Assembly: GCA_034521575.1 (NCBI GenBank) | Contig: JAXHMJ010000002.1 | Span: forward strand, 528,706 to 592,705 | Direction of reading: 5' to 3' | From: a candidate division KSB1 bacterium | Lineage (GTDB): Bacteria > Zhuqueibacterota > Zhuqueibacteria > Residuimicrobiales > Krinioviventaceae | DNA: 64,000 bases | In this document: piece by piece, positions 47,510 to 57,757 of the stretch | Position numbering within the stretch: the first letter of the stretch is position 1 | Layout of the letters: every line of letters begins with the position of its first letter | Notes under the pieces: model-generated | Database searches by the model: none | What the model saw: the letters and a program-made list of their open reading frames with translations, nothing else | What the model was told of the DNA's origin: nothing | Position numbers and translations under genes: made by a program

Positions 47510-50500
47510 TTATTCTTGTTTTGTTATCACAATATATTCAATACTGCAAAATCCGTTATATTGAAGTTCTTCAAGATTGAAGCTATTCAGTTCAACTTTG
47601 GTTCGTCCTTTAGGAAGCTGAATGGATTTATAGGTGGTTTGATAGATTACTTTATTTTCCTTGTTTTTAAGCACAATGCTCAAATCCGCTGAAACCGCTT
47701 TCCCCACATTCATAATCACCGGCTTGAGGGTGTCGTCCGGTCCGTAAACAATATCGACATTATCGCTGCCTGCCAGTACATCCTGAAATGCCATACGGTT
47801 GATGTAAAAAGATAACTTGGCATGACCGTAAAAATCAATGAGCGGTTTCCAATAGGTGGCCGTGTTGGGGCCGCCGTGCAGACAACACCATGAAAAACCG
47901 TCATATCCCAGCAGCCGTTCTTTGCGCATGGATTCATAGGCGCTGAATGCCTGCCAGGCCTGACTTTCCTGCCATTCGTCAAATTCCAGTCTGCGTCCAA
48001 TGCTTCCGATATCATACCACCATTCATAAGAATGTATGTGATAGGAGGGCTTGCCTTTACGCAGCGACCAGTTGGGTTGTCCGATGGATTCCTGATGTTC
48101 GAAATCAAAATAAGCGCGCTCCGTGCTGTTTAAAAAAATTTTCTGAACAGGCGGAGGCCATTTACGCAGCAGAGACCATTCATTTCCCTTTCCTGTAATT
48201 TGGCTCATATTGCCTCGAGTTATACCCGGAGCGGTGAATGCTGTGCAAGCTTGAATCGACCGCCCCTGTTTGTCCCGGGTGCCCGTGTCATTGCCATAGG
48301 GAAAGTCTTCCGTCATATTGGCCGAGGGGGCGATTAAACGGCTTGGATCAACTGGATAGAGGGTGTCATAAACGCGCGTGAAATAGTCATTGACTTTTTC
48401 CACATCATGACCTGCAAATCCATGAAGATGGTTGCTCACTTCCCATATCGCAATGGACGGATGATTGTAAACCTGACGCATGTACTGTGGATATCCTTCA
48501 AGATCAATCCCGAATGAAGAGCCGTCTGTCGCCGTGCGCACCCAGGCGGTTGTCGGCCAGATGAATATGAGACCCAGCTGATCTCCGATTTCGGCCAAAC
48601 GGGGATCATTGATATTCCGGGCTGCATGCATCCAGGCGTGCACATGTATGCGCATCATATTGCCGCCCATGGCTTTGATCATTAATGCTTCGCGAACCAG
48701 CCAATCAAGAGGTGCACAACGATTCCAGGCAGCCACTTTGTCAAGAGGGGCGCGATATCCCATGATCTGGGCGCCGCGCAGAATTTCGTCGTTGCCGTTA
48801 ATCTGCAAGTTGCCGTTTTTCTGGGTGATGGTGCGCAGCCCCGTGGTTACGATATAATCATCAATGGGGGTACCTTGTTGATTCTGAAGAATCACATGGA
48901 CTTTGTACAGATTCGGATTTTGTACAGACCACAGACGCGGGTTTTTAATCAGAGATGCCAGTGTGACTGATTTTTCTTCCCATGGCAAAAGAGTAATCGA
49001 TTGCTGCGTTTCACCGCTCCACTCACCGGTTTTCTGAGGAAACCAGGGCTTGAATTGGACTTTAATGCTGCCGGTAAACGCCTGCCGGCTGCTGTTCTCC
49101 AGACTGATGCGTGTATTTGCATGCACCGGATTGTCTATGCCCGTTGTATGTACAAACACATCATTTATATGTTTTTTTGACAATAGATCAACATGCATAC
49201 GGCCGGCGAACCAGCCTATATTGAAATCATAAGGTGTATGTCCCATAGGACGCTGCACAGCAAAGGCCGGAACCCGTACGGCAATCAGATTCTCGCTGTG
49301 TTTCTCAAGATAAGGTGTCACATCTATGGCTTGTGGACGCCGATTGCGAACATTTTTGACAATATGGCCGTTCACCCAGATCTCACCGCCCGGATCAAGA
49401 GATTCACTATTCAGCACGGCGCGTTCAAAGTCCCCGATCTCTATAGTCTTCCGCAGATATAAATCTTGTCCGGCATACCGCTCTCCGCCGTGAACGTGCG
49501 GTAGCTGTGTAGATTTCCAGGCGCTGTCGTTATATTCAGCCGTTTGCCAGCCTTTGATATCCGTCGGTACCGAAAAATCCTGATCAAGAAATGTTTTTAT
49601 GGAAAAAGGTCGTCTGTTCTCATACGTTTTCTGAGCATCTGATGCCATGGGTAATGCTGCAAGGTCCTTGTCCAGAACGTTTGGACTTTGTTTGATTTTC
49701 GTGGGCCTAAAAGATTCATGCAACATGTCATATCCAACACCCCAAAGATCATCCAGAAAAGCTCCCTTCTGCATATCGATCTGTATTGTATTTACGAAAT
49801 CTGTTTCAATCATGAGCGGAACATAGTCAGCAATTAATTCATCATTGATATACAGATTGTATCGATGTGCGTTATGCAGATCAACCTCCGCCTTGAATGT
49901 ATACCATGTGTCGGGATCATAAACCGCATCGGTAATTTTCTTTTGACGGTCTGTATGGTAAATATGACCGCTTTGATCAAATCCGAACGAGCATACGGTT
50001 TGTTCTTCTTGTTTTAAATTAATGGTAACTAAAGACAGAGCGTTGGGTTTGACGCGAAACCTGATGAAAAATCGCCATGTTTGGGTCCCCAGAGGTATAG
50101 ATAGTTCTTTGTATGTATCCTTTATTCGTAAAAGACTGTCAATGACAATTCCGGATTTTCCCCGCCATTGGCCAAGCTGTTCCTGTTCCTTTTGGCGCTG
50201 TCCGGATTTATAACCCAGCCATTTCCATTTCTGTAAATTGACCCGTTGTCTGATGACGGGCTGCGGCTGTGGTTTTAATCCGGAAATCGCACCTTGAATC
50301 TTTGAATCATTTATGACCTGTTTGTCCAAATCCGGATCATTAAAAAACTGTTTGGCAAATTCAGAATAAAATCGCAGATAATCCACCCTCTGGTCTGTAT
50401 TAAAGAACTCTGTTTTACCTTTAAAATCCGTAATACCATTAGCCCGTTTTTCGTTTGAGAAATAGCGGATTTCAAAAGTATGTGACAATGTATCAGGTGA

Positions 50501-50587
50501 TTTATAAGCGCATACAGGAGTATGATTAAAAATCATTATTAATAGAAAAAGAAAGGCTAATTTATGAGACATTAATTGAAATGACAT
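47510..50587 (-). CDS. GH2-like protein with laminin-G-like N-terminal region and altered acid/base site
   Basis: The protein has 1025 residues with a signal peptide (about 1-28). Residues about 150-300 look like a laminin-G/concanavalin fold (TWRFFIRFRVKPNALSLVTI, YNLYINDELIADYVPLM). A GH2 sugar-binding domain follows (about 340-480), then an Ig-like domain (GLRTITQKNGNLQINGNDEI) and a TIM barrel (MIKAMGGNMMRIHVHAWMHA). Where GH2 enzymes have the acid/base N-E pair, this one reads IAIWEVSNHLHG, with His720. A nucleophile may lie in AYFDFEHQESIGQPNW. It may therefore use another acid, act as a lyase-like or binding protein, or be a sister family. It lies between a heparinase-like lyase and five sulfatases. 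Confidence 0.75.
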   Translation of the reverse strand: MSFQLMSHKLAFLFLLIMIFNHTPVCAYKSPDTLSHTFEIRYFSNEKRANGITDFKGKTEFFNTDQRVDYLRFYSEFAKQFFNDPDLDKQVINDSKIQGAISGLKPQPQPVIRQRVNLQKWKWLGYKSGQRQKEQEQLGQWRGKSGIVIDSLLRIKDTYKELSIPLGTQTWRFFIRFRVKPNALSLVTINLKQEEQTVCSFGFDQSGHIYHTDRQKKITDAVYDPDTWYTFKAEVDLHNAHRYNLYINDELIADYVPLMIETDFVNTIQIDMQKGAFLDDLWGVGYDMLHESFRPTKIKQSPNVLDKDLAALPMASDAQKTYENRRPFSIKTFLDQDFSVPTDIKGWQTAEYNDSAWKSTQLPHVHGGERYAGQDLYLRKTIEIGDFERAVLNSESLDPGGEIWVNGHIVKNVRNRRPQAIDVTPYLEKHSENLIAVRVPAFAVQRPMGHTPYDFNIGWFAGRMHVDLLSKKHINDVFVHTTGIDNPVHANTRISLENSSRQAFTGSIKVQFKPWFPQKTGEWSGETQQSITLLPWEEKSVTLASLIKNPRLWSVQNPNLYKVHVILQNQQGTPIDDYIVTTGLRTITQKNGNLQINGNDEILRGAQIMGYRAPLDKVAAWNRCAPLDWLVREALMIKAMGGNMMRIHVHAWMHAARNINDPRLAEIGDQLGLIFIWPTTAWVRTATDGSSFGIDLEGYPQYMRQVYNHPSIAIWEVSNHLHGFAGHDVEKVNDYFTRVYDTLYPVDPSRLIAPSANMTEDFPYGNDTGTRDKQGRSIQACTAFTAPGITRGNMSQITGKGNEWSLLRKWPPPVQKIFLNSTERAYFDFEHQESIGQPNWSLRKGKPSYHIHSYEWWYDIGSIGRRLEFDEWQESQAWQAFSAYESMRKERLLGYDGFSWCCLHGGPNTATYWKPLIDFYGHAKLSFYINRMAFQDVLAGSDNVDIVYGPDDTLKPVIMNVGKAVSADLSIVLKNKENKVIYQTTYKSIQLPKGRTKVELNSFNLEELQYNGFCSIEYIVITKQE

Positions 50588-50617
50588 GACCTGCCTGCAA
50601 AATCAAGAGTTGAATGA

Positions 50618-53218
50618 TTAATTGGTATTTTGTTCTATCTTGAGCATATATTCAGCGGCCTTGGGAAGCTGATCCGATGTGCATTGGATTCGAGGTGTAT
50701 CGTTAATAAATTCAACCATAACGGTTTGCGCATTATTTCCGGCATGAATGACCTTACCTTGCATTTTTAGATATGAATTATAGGACAGTCCGGTCCGTTG
50801 CGCGATATTGGTAATTTGCAAAAATGGTTTTTCATCTCTTTTCAAACCGGCCTGAATGGTCCAGTTATTAATTTGAAACGACTGATTGCTTTTGTGCAAA
50901 TATGTATCCAGCGATTTATGTTTATCTGATATCTGAATAATGGCAAGATATCGCATCGTCTCTGTTTTTTCGTTTGTTTCAGCTGAAACATGATATTGAT
51001 CTGCATGCGTGATGAGATGACCCTGATCATCCCGGCTTTGTTTCCAGTTTACCGGTTTTGGGTTAAAATCTGTATGAATCGACAGATTCAAAGGTACCGA
51101 ACCCAGTACTTTTGCTTTTGCATGACCGTATTCATTGGCTGATGTCAAAATGTCTTGAGAATGTTTCAATATGTCGTTCGAACTGTGTAGATGCCATTGC
51201 CAGTGTGCGTGATGATCCGCCTCTAACACATCATAAATGACGACAATATCCGGTCGTAAAAATACAATGTGACGGCGAAACCGGGTCAGTCCGGTACCTT
51301 GATATGCATTTGAAGCATCGCCGACGGCGTAACTCATATGGGTTTGATTTAAAAACCGGGGTATCCAGCCAAAGCTGTCGCCGCTGCGGGGCTGTCCCTG
51401 ACCGTTGATGGTTACACTGTTTTTGGCGAGCGTTTGCCGGTACCAATCAACCGTATGCGGATCCCCCATGGTGATGTAATAACCACTGCTGTAGAACATG
51501 GGTTTTCCGCCGTATAGCAAATTGAAAGCATTCTGATCGGCATGCATGTGTCCGTGCGTTTGTGCATAGGGACTTGAACGGAGGGTGACCATACAGTTGT
51601 CCGGCACAGAAGCGATATCATGATGCATGGCCACCACACCGATATCCGGAAAACAACGGCTTAAAGGCAGAGAGAAATCGTTCACCGGAGGAGGAGGTTC
51701 TTTAGCCGATAAAAGACGATACCAGCGCAGTTCATCATTTCCAAGTAGAGATTGATCTGTATGTTTGAGACATTGCTCAACATACCAGGATGCATAGGAA
51801 TCCCGGAGCTCTCTGCTGAGTATATCTGCAAAAGCGATTGTCTCCAGAGGAGGTGTTTGTATGCGGTCCAGTCCGTCACCGAAACCGGCTGCATAGGAAC
51901 CCGGCGGCCAGGTATAGATCAAAAAATAAGGAATATTGCGGTACCAGGGCATGTCCAGGAAATCAAATCCTGTCAATTGCTGCAGCATTTTCGGTACATG
52001 CACGAGGGTATGATAATTGGTTCTGAAATAATAGTTGCCATTCGCCCAGCCGCCGTCATCACCGCCCAGGGTCGGCACTCGATTCACCCATAATTCATAG
52101 AGGTAAGTTAGCCAGTGTGATATGTCCGGTGTACGTCCCATTTCCCGTATTTCGTCCGGAATATCTTCGCCAGCCAGCGCGATACAGGCATCGAGACACT
52201 GGGCGATAATATGCTGCCAGTTATGTCCGGCAAAAGACCTGGATTCCAGGTTATTGATAAAGCCGTCGATTTCCTGATGCATTCTCAGAATTAATACTTC
52301 CTGGACGAGTTGTTTTTGTTCGCGGGTAAGCAAATCATAACAGGAATCATACACCAGCGCCATCAAATGCAGACAGGCTGCATTGGCAAAGTTATTGACC
52401 TCATGACTGGTGACGCCTTCGGGATTCCAGTGCGCTACATTTATGGCCCGGCGAATCGCTTCCAGACCGTATTCCTCAGAACCGGTTAACACATAAGCTT
52501 TGACCAGCATGTCTGTTTGTTCGTGCACTTTGTAGGCAAGACCTTTACTCGCCCACATGGCGAATTTACGGTTCTGCATATAATTCTCACCGCGCTTTAA
52601 CGGTATGCCGTCGCGTTCCTTCGGGATTGGTGTTCCGATGTATTGCTCCGCTTGTTTGATAATTATGGACGCTTCTTCAGAATCCTGAACCCGGATTCTG
52701 AAATCGGACAGGGCCTCTGCGCTGACGAGTATTCTGGGATGTTTGCTTTTGCAAGCGCTTACAAATTCTTCAATGGAGGGTGTATCATATACAAAAGTCG
52801 AGTCCGATATGATAAAAGAGAAAACATCCGACCAGCTGCCGTCTGATCCGGAATGCATACTTTTATATTGCCAATACCAGGCACCGGAGTCCAATCGGCG
52901 GTGCGGATTGAACATGGCCCAGGACAGGTTGGTTTTGAGCAGAGCCTCTGTAAAGTCGGGATGTTTAGAGAGGCGAACCGAATAACGGACATTATCACTT
53001 TCGTCAGAGGGCCACAACAGTGCCGGCGGATTTGTTTTAGCCTCTGTGCCATTTCGGGGCTGAGCAAGCCGTCGCTGTTTTGGATGAATGGAACTTGATT
53101 GAGGCAATGTTATGATATCGCAACCGGATTGCGCAGATGCGGTGGATGCCAAATTAAAACATACAAATAGGAATATGAATATAGTCAATTCTTTAAAATG
53201 CAATTCGAAAAAGTTCAT
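50618..53218 (-). CDS. Heparinase II/III-like polysaccharide lyase with DUF4962-type N-terminal domain
   Basis: The protein has 866 residues with a signal peptide (about 1-29). The N-terminal part (PRNGTEAKTNPPALLWP, RLDSGAWYWQYKSMHSGSDG) matches the DUF4962 domain that precedes many heparinase II/III-like lyases. An alpha/alpha toroid follows (SFAGHNWQHIIAQCLDACIA), and then the heparinase sandwich with SSPYAQTHGHMHADQNAFNL, YSSGYYITMGDPHTVDWYRQ and FLRPDIVVIYDVLEADHHAHW. His and Tyr residues in these blocks are candidates for catalysis. Such proteins degrade uronic-acid polymers such as heparin, alginate or ulvan by beta-elimination. Its neighbours (PL22-like, GH2-like, sulfatases) suit a sulfated uronate-containing chain. 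AAGGTG precedes the start. Confidence 0.85.
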   Translation of the reverse strand: MNFFELHFKELTIFIFLFVCFNLASTASAQSGCDIITLPQSSSIHPKQRRLAQPRNGTEAKTNPPALLWPSDESDNVRYSVRLSKHPDFTEALLKTNLSWAMFNPHRRLDSGAWYWQYKSMHSGSDGSWSDVFSFIISDSTFVYDTPSIEEFVSACKSKHPRILVSAEALSDFRIRVQDSEEASIIIKQAEQYIGTPIPKERDGIPLKRGENYMQNRKFAMWASKGLAYKVHEQTDMLVKAYVLTGSEEYGLEAIRRAINVAHWNPEGVTSHEVNNFANAACLHLMALVYDSCYDLLTREQKQLVQEVLILRMHQEIDGFINNLESRSFAGHNWQHIIAQCLDACIALAGEDIPDEIREMGRTPDISHWLTYLYELWVNRVPTLGGDDGGWANGNYYFRTNYHTLVHVPKMLQQLTGFDFLDMPWYRNIPYFLIYTWPPGSYAAGFGDGLDRIQTPPLETIAFADILSRELRDSYASWYVEQCLKHTDQSLLGNDELRWYRLLSAKEPPPPVNDFSLPLSRCFPDIGVVAMHHDIASVPDNCMVTLRSSPYAQTHGHMHADQNAFNLLYGGKPMFYSSGYYITMGDPHTVDWYRQTLAKNSVTINGQGQPRSGDSFGWIPRFLNQTHMSYAVGDASNAYQGTGLTRFRRHIVFLRPDIVVIYDVLEADHHAHWQWHLHSSNDILKHSQDILTSANEYGHAKAKVLGSVPLNLSIHTDFNPKPVNWKQSRDDQGHLITHADQYHVSAETNEKTETMRYLAIIQISDKHKSLDTYLHKSNQSFQINNWTIQAGLKRDEKPFLQITNIAQRTGLSYNSYLKMQGKVIHAGNNAQTVMVEFINDTPRIQCTSDQLPKAAEYMLKIEQNTN

Positions 53219-53240
53219 ATTTTCACCTTAAAAAAGGAAA

Positions 53241-53283
53241 CAACAGATCACTTCAAGCTGGTGCAAAGATGAATGATCTGTTG
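53241..53283 (-). terminator. Hairpin with U-rich 3' flank between PL22-like and heparinase-like genes
   Basis: Arms 53241-53250 and 53274-53283 are a perfect ten-base inverted repeat around a 23-base loop. On the minus strand the stem is followed by TTTCCTTTTT, so it looks like a factor-independent terminator or attenuator in the leader of the heparinase-like gene, whose ribosome site is about 15 bases downstream. Confidence 0.5.
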
Positions 53284-53301
53284 CTTTTTATGTGATAATT
53301 T

Positions 53302-54676
53302 TTACGATATGACGTCTGAAATATCAATGAGAAAAACCTGTCGTTTACCTTTTGGCGCGCCGTTGATACATAATGCTTTATAATCCCGACTCCAGGTGGG
53401 ATGCGGGTCCAGTTTGAATTGACTGCCGCCCTCATCCGAATACATTTTTCCTTCATTGCCGACATTGTTGGATATGGTGCACAAAATGTGTTCAGCATCC
53501 TTTTCCAGGTCAATCAAACGGATCGGGATTTCTTTATTATTAACCACATAGGTCTGTTTCATATACGCATCCGTAACCACATATCGTGAATGGGGTTCAA
53601 TGCTGGGGTGACCGCTGCCCATAAATCTGTCTGTGAGCACTTTGAAATCAGAACCATCGTATTTGAACATGGACAGCATCATGTCTTTGTATCCCAGCCA
53701 GGTCGGAATGGTATTCATGATGATATGTTCGCCATCCGGATGCCAGTTGGGATGATTGCCGCCGCCGCCGAGACGGGCTTTTTGATTCCAGTGCTCGCGC
53801 GTTAAACACTGAATAATATCGCTCCCATCTGTATTAAGGGTGAATAGTGAGGCGTGGCGGCCTTCACCGTTGAACAAACACCGGAATACCTGCATAATAC
53901 GTGTGCTTTTGCTATTGTATTTGGTATGGAATGTATAATAGACACCGTCTTTATAAAACTTGCGATCCTCGGGCACAGCATGGTTATAAAAATCATTCAT
54001 GCTGGCCAAAAGACGGGTTTTGTTATGAACCAGGTCCGTTTTCCACAGACCCTGGGAATCCATCTGCTCTTTTTTGAATTGGTTGGGTTCGCCGTCTGGC
54101 GGGTCGGGGACGGCATATCCATATTGAGTAATATTTACATATCGCAAATCCGGGCCGGCTACTGATTTACCGTCCGGCGCCACATCATATTTGGGGCCCG
54201 TAAATGCTTTTGCCGTATTGGTTTCCAGATCCAGACGCACACACACCGGTTTGCCGTCAATAATGTCATTGGTGTATAAATAACGATTGGAGACATTATC
54301 CCATTGCGCATTGGCGCCCATCTGAAACGACCAGGCTTTGGTGGTGTACACTGTTCGAATGGTTCGGTTGTGCAGATCGATAAGGCAAACATCCGCGGTG
54401 TCTCCCCACTGCGGTTTCTTTTTTCTGATACGGAAGTTTGCTGACTACCAGATAACGTTGATTGGGACTCCAGGGACATTCGTCATAAAATGTATGAATA
54501 TAAAAACCGTCATCCGGAGTGACTTTGGTCACCGGCGCCAGTGTTCGGCCTTTTCTATACGTTTTAAAATTCACGGATTTTGTTTTGGATTCCGGCAACT
54601 CGATCGACCAGATATTGTCAGTCATTGCAATCGCAATCAATCCGGCTGAGGTTTTCAAGAATTTTCTTCGTCGCAT
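53302..54676 (-). CDS. PL22-like oligogalacturonate lyase family protein, Tat-exported (one frameshift)
   Basis: The start follows GGAG and encodes a Tat signal (MRRRKFLKTSAG). The product is a beta-propeller of the oligogalacturonate lyase type, with FYDECPWSPNQRYLVVSKLP, ADVCLIDLHNRTIRTVYTT, QWDNVSNRYLYTNDI and GGGGNHPNWHPDGEHIIMN; the His residues of the last block are candidate Mn ligands. At the T6 run 54419-54424 the frame shifts, and adjusting one base joins the two parts (KKPQWGDTADV). PL22 enzymes split unsaturated or saturated digalacturonates and in gamma-proteobacteria are cytoplasmic; an exported form is typical of marine and soil glycan loci. It lies between a sulfatase and the heparinase-like lyase. 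Confidence 0.82.
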
Positions 54677-54704
54677 AATGAACTCCGGTTTGATATTTTC
54701 AGAA

Positions 54705-56084
54705 TTATGAATTGTTTGTCCATTCTACAAGCAGGGGATCCTTCTGTTGGAGCATCCATGCTCGTAATTCTTTTCTGAGCGTTTTTAATTCATGTTGTCG
54801 TTCAGGATCATTGATGATATTACTCTGCTCATAGGGATCATTTTCAAGATCATACAGCTCTTCGGGCGGTCTGTGCTGATAATGGTTCATACGATCTGCA
54901 ATCTCCTGGTCGTTTTCCGCCAGACGCATCCATTCATACCAGGCTTCATCCGCATCAAGTCCGGGACGCGGACTGTGACCCTCTGTGATATTGTTTGTAA
55001 AGGTATGGTTTGGATTCAAATTAAGAATATATTTATATCTCGAGGATCGAACAGAACGGATCGGATACCTGCTGCCTTGCTTTATGCCTTCGTTGGTATG
55101 AGTGCCGTAAACATATTCTCGATGAGTTTTGGTATTACCTTTTAGCACTTTAAGAAAGCTTGAACCGTCCAGATTGCCCGTTACTTTCCCTCCGGCCATC
55201 TCTATAAAAGTGGGAACAACATCTGTGAATTGGCACATGGCATCTGTGACAGTGTTTTTACGGGTTACGCCCGGCCATTTCACGACAAACGGCACGTTCA
55301 ATGCGGCTTCATATAAAGTCCATTTGGCAAAGGGCAGGCCCGGGCCGTTATCACTTGCATAAATGAATACAGTCCTGTCTTCCAGGTTATGCTTTCGCAG
55401 CAGCTCCCGGCACTGTCCGACCTCTTTATCCATATCTTTGACTTTATTATAATAAGCCGCAACCATTTCCCGGGTATGCGGAGCGTTAATCAGATAGGGA
55501 GGTATTTTTATTTTTTCAGGATGATGTCCGCCTTCTGGTGGAGGCTCGGGAAAATAGGGGGCATGCGGATTTTTAGTGGCATAGATCAGGCAAAACGGTT
55601 GATCATGATTTCCGGAAATATATTCCTCTGTTTCTTCTTTCTCAATATATTCAAAGGGGAATACGCTTGCGGGCTCTACATGAATTTTTCCGGCCAGGAT
55701 GACCCGATACCCCAACGTTTTCAGGTAATGCGGTAAACTTTTAATATCCGCATTGGCTTTGCTGTGATTTTGATGCAATCCATTGCGATGCGGGAACAAT
55801 CCTGTGTAAAGCATAGCGCGCGCTGGCGAACACATCGCTTCTGCTGTGAACATGCGCGTGAAGCGCAGTCCCTCGCTGGCAAGTTGATCAATATGAGGTG
55901 TCTGGACCGTATCATTGCCATAGCACCCGGTTTCAAAAAGTCCATGATCATCGGATAAGAATAAAAATATGTTTGGCTTGTTTTTTTCTGATTTTTTACA
56001 ATGTATAGATACGCCGCTTAGACCGACAGCACAACCGAGGGCTGCGTTTTTTATAAATTTTCTACGTGTTGTGCAGACTGACAT
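54705..56084 (-). CDS. S1-family sulfatase, Tat-exported
   Basis: Start ATG 56084 is preferred to the ATG six bases upstream because AGAGGTG is better spaced. The Tat signal is TTRRKFIKNAALG. The signature EAMCSPARAMLYTGLFPHRN is intact (Cys85 from this start). FLFLSDDHGLFETGCYG and FIYASDNGPGLPFAKWTLYE complete the site. The protein is homologous along its whole length to the one at 1869-3239, which has Gly in place of Cys, including the CSGIDADQCW or PGLDADEAW segment and the ending around RKELRAWMLQQKDPL. The pair shows what the catalytic residue should be. The lipobox seen in the other copy is poor here (SIHC). Confidence 0.93.
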   Translation of the reverse strand: MSVCTTRRKFIKNAALGCAVGLSGVSIHCKKSEKNKPNIFLFLSDDHGLFETGCYGNDTVQTPHIDQLASEGLRFTRMFTAEAMCSPARAMLYTGLFPHRNGLHQNHSKANADIKSLPHYLKTLGYRVILAGKIHVEPASVFPFEYIEKEETEEYISGNHDQPFCLIYATKNPHAPYFPEPPPEGGHHPEKIKIPPYLINAPHTREMVAAYYNKVKDMDKEVGQCRELLRKHNLEDRTVFIYASDNGPGLPFAKWTLYEAALNVPFVVKWPGVTRKNTVTDAMCQFTDVVPTFIEMAGGKVTGNLDGSSFLKVLKGNTKTHREYVYGTHTNEGIKQGSRYPIRSVRSSRYKYILNLNPNHTFTNNITEGHSPRPGLDADEAWYEWMRLAENDQEIADRMNHYQHRPPEELYDLENDPYEQSNIINDPERQHELKTLRKELRAWMLQQKDPLLVEWTNNS

Positions 56085-56163
56085 GATCACCTCTAATTTT
56101 TCATTATTTATCGATATTATAATTCATAAAAAAACAAAATAAAACTGTATCAAAATTAATGTT

Positions 56164-57647
56164 TTAGCGCCAATCCCAGTTGTTTTTAATCCGTTGTTCA
56201 AGGGTTTTGCGGACTTTGGTATATTCCGGACTTTTAGCCAGATTTTCAGTCTCTAAATATCCGCTGTTCATGTTGTACAATTCCGGGGGTTGACTTTCAT
56301 TCAGGATCAATTTCCAGTCTCTCGTCCGAGCCATAGCTGTTCGTTGATCAGCCTTCCATGTGCGGCGATAAATCCTTGTATGAAAGGGATCACCGCTCTC
56401 GAGGTCAATCCGTGGCTCTGGATTTTGAAAATAATCGTCTTTTAGATCACTGTAAGCTGCTGATGCATAGATTGTATATTCAGGTTCCTCTTTGGATTTT
56501 CCCTGCAAAAAGGGCACAAGGGAGCGTCCCGGCATATTCGGATTGGTTTTATTATCAATCAAATCCAGAAATGTGGGAAAGATATCCACACCCTGAACAA
56601 GATTTGCAACCCGCTGCCCCTGTTTTATTAAACCAGGGGCATGCCATATGAGCGGTGCATGCAGTAAAGCATCATATAAAAACATGCCTTTACGCACCAT
56701 GCGGAAATCTCCCATAAAGTCACCATGATCGGACATGAACAACACAATGGTATTGTCTTCGAGTCCGGTATCCCGTAGCGTTTTTAATACCCTCCCGACT
56801 TGATAATCTACGCCCCATTCCACCGAGGCGTAATAGTAGCGCAGGGTCTCGGTTAAATCCGAATCTGTAAGCTGATCGTAATGCAAAGCTTTGGCGTAAT
56901 CGTTTAACCGGGCGCTTGGTTTTGGTAACACAGAAGGCGGTAGGTGTATGTCCTGCGAGCAGTATCGGCTGGTATAGGCCGAGGGTGCAAAATAGGGGGG
57001 ATGTGGATCAAAATAACTGATATGCAGAAAAAACGGCTCATCTTTTTTTTGTCTGATAAACTCGATACTTTTTTGTGTGGTTATCGTGCCATGCAGCTTC
57101 TCTTCTTCCAAATACATGTCACTGTGCCAACAAGGCGGAACATAGGCATTGTAGCGCCGGAACGATTCTCTGGCGCGTTCGTTCCATACATCCAGTTCTC
57201 GTAAGCAATGATCCTGAAAGGTATGGTTTTTACCAATCCAGCCGAGCTTGTAACCACGTTCACGAAAGAATCCGAGCAATGATCCCTTGATTGCACTGAT
57301 TCTTTCTCCCGGATTTATTGGTTAATTTCCCATGTTGATGCGGATGCAAACCGCTGAACAGAGTGACACGCGCGGGCTGGCATACCGGATTATTGGAAAA
57401 ATAGTTTTCAAAAAGAACACCGTTTGATGCCATGCGGTCCAGATTGGGTGTGTGTGCATTTCGATTATTCATACAGCTCATAGCATCTCCGCGCATCTGA
57501 TCACAGATAATAAAAACCACATTGGGCGGTTGGGATGACTTGGCATTAATCAAACCGGGGGCAGCAACCGTAGTCAGTAAACTGGCCGCAGCTTTTTTGG
57601 GTGTTTTTTAAAAAATCCCGGCGTGTTAAAGGTTTAGTATGGTTCAT
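56164..57647 (-). CDS. S1-family sulfatase, Tat-exported (two frameshifts)
   Basis: The true start is ATG 57647, opening a Tat signal (LTRRDFLKNT). At the T6 run 57593-57598 the frame shifts and the signal continues KKAAASLLTTVAAPGLINAK into PNVVFIICDQMRGDAMSCM. The signature NPVCQPARVTLFSGLHPHQH is intact. A second shift near 57303 leads from KLTNKSGR to RISAIKGSLLGFFRERGYKL; the homologue at 5546-7027 reads KIDGSLLQHFHDHGYKIGW at this place, which fixes the join. Later blocks are WHSDMYLEEEK, YYASVEWGVDYQVGRV and VLFMSDHGDFMGDFRM. Both lesions are single bases in short runs, so sequence error is likely. Confidence 0.85.
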
Positions 57648-57674
57648 AATGGATAGCATCCTATATTTTTAATT

Positions 57675-57689
57675 ACCATCAGCGATGGT
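57675..57689. terminator. Small hairpin between DUF1961 gene 2 and sulfatase
   Basis: ACCATC and GATGGT form a perfect six-base stem with a three-base loop, flanked by T-rich sequence on one side and A-rich sequence on the other. It may be a weak terminator or RNA end signal inside the operon. Confidence 0.35.
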
Positions 57690-57757
57690 GCTAAAAATTC
57701 ATGAAAATAATTATCTTATCACCTGAACGCCTTTGTTTCGAGCTGCTTGATATAATG

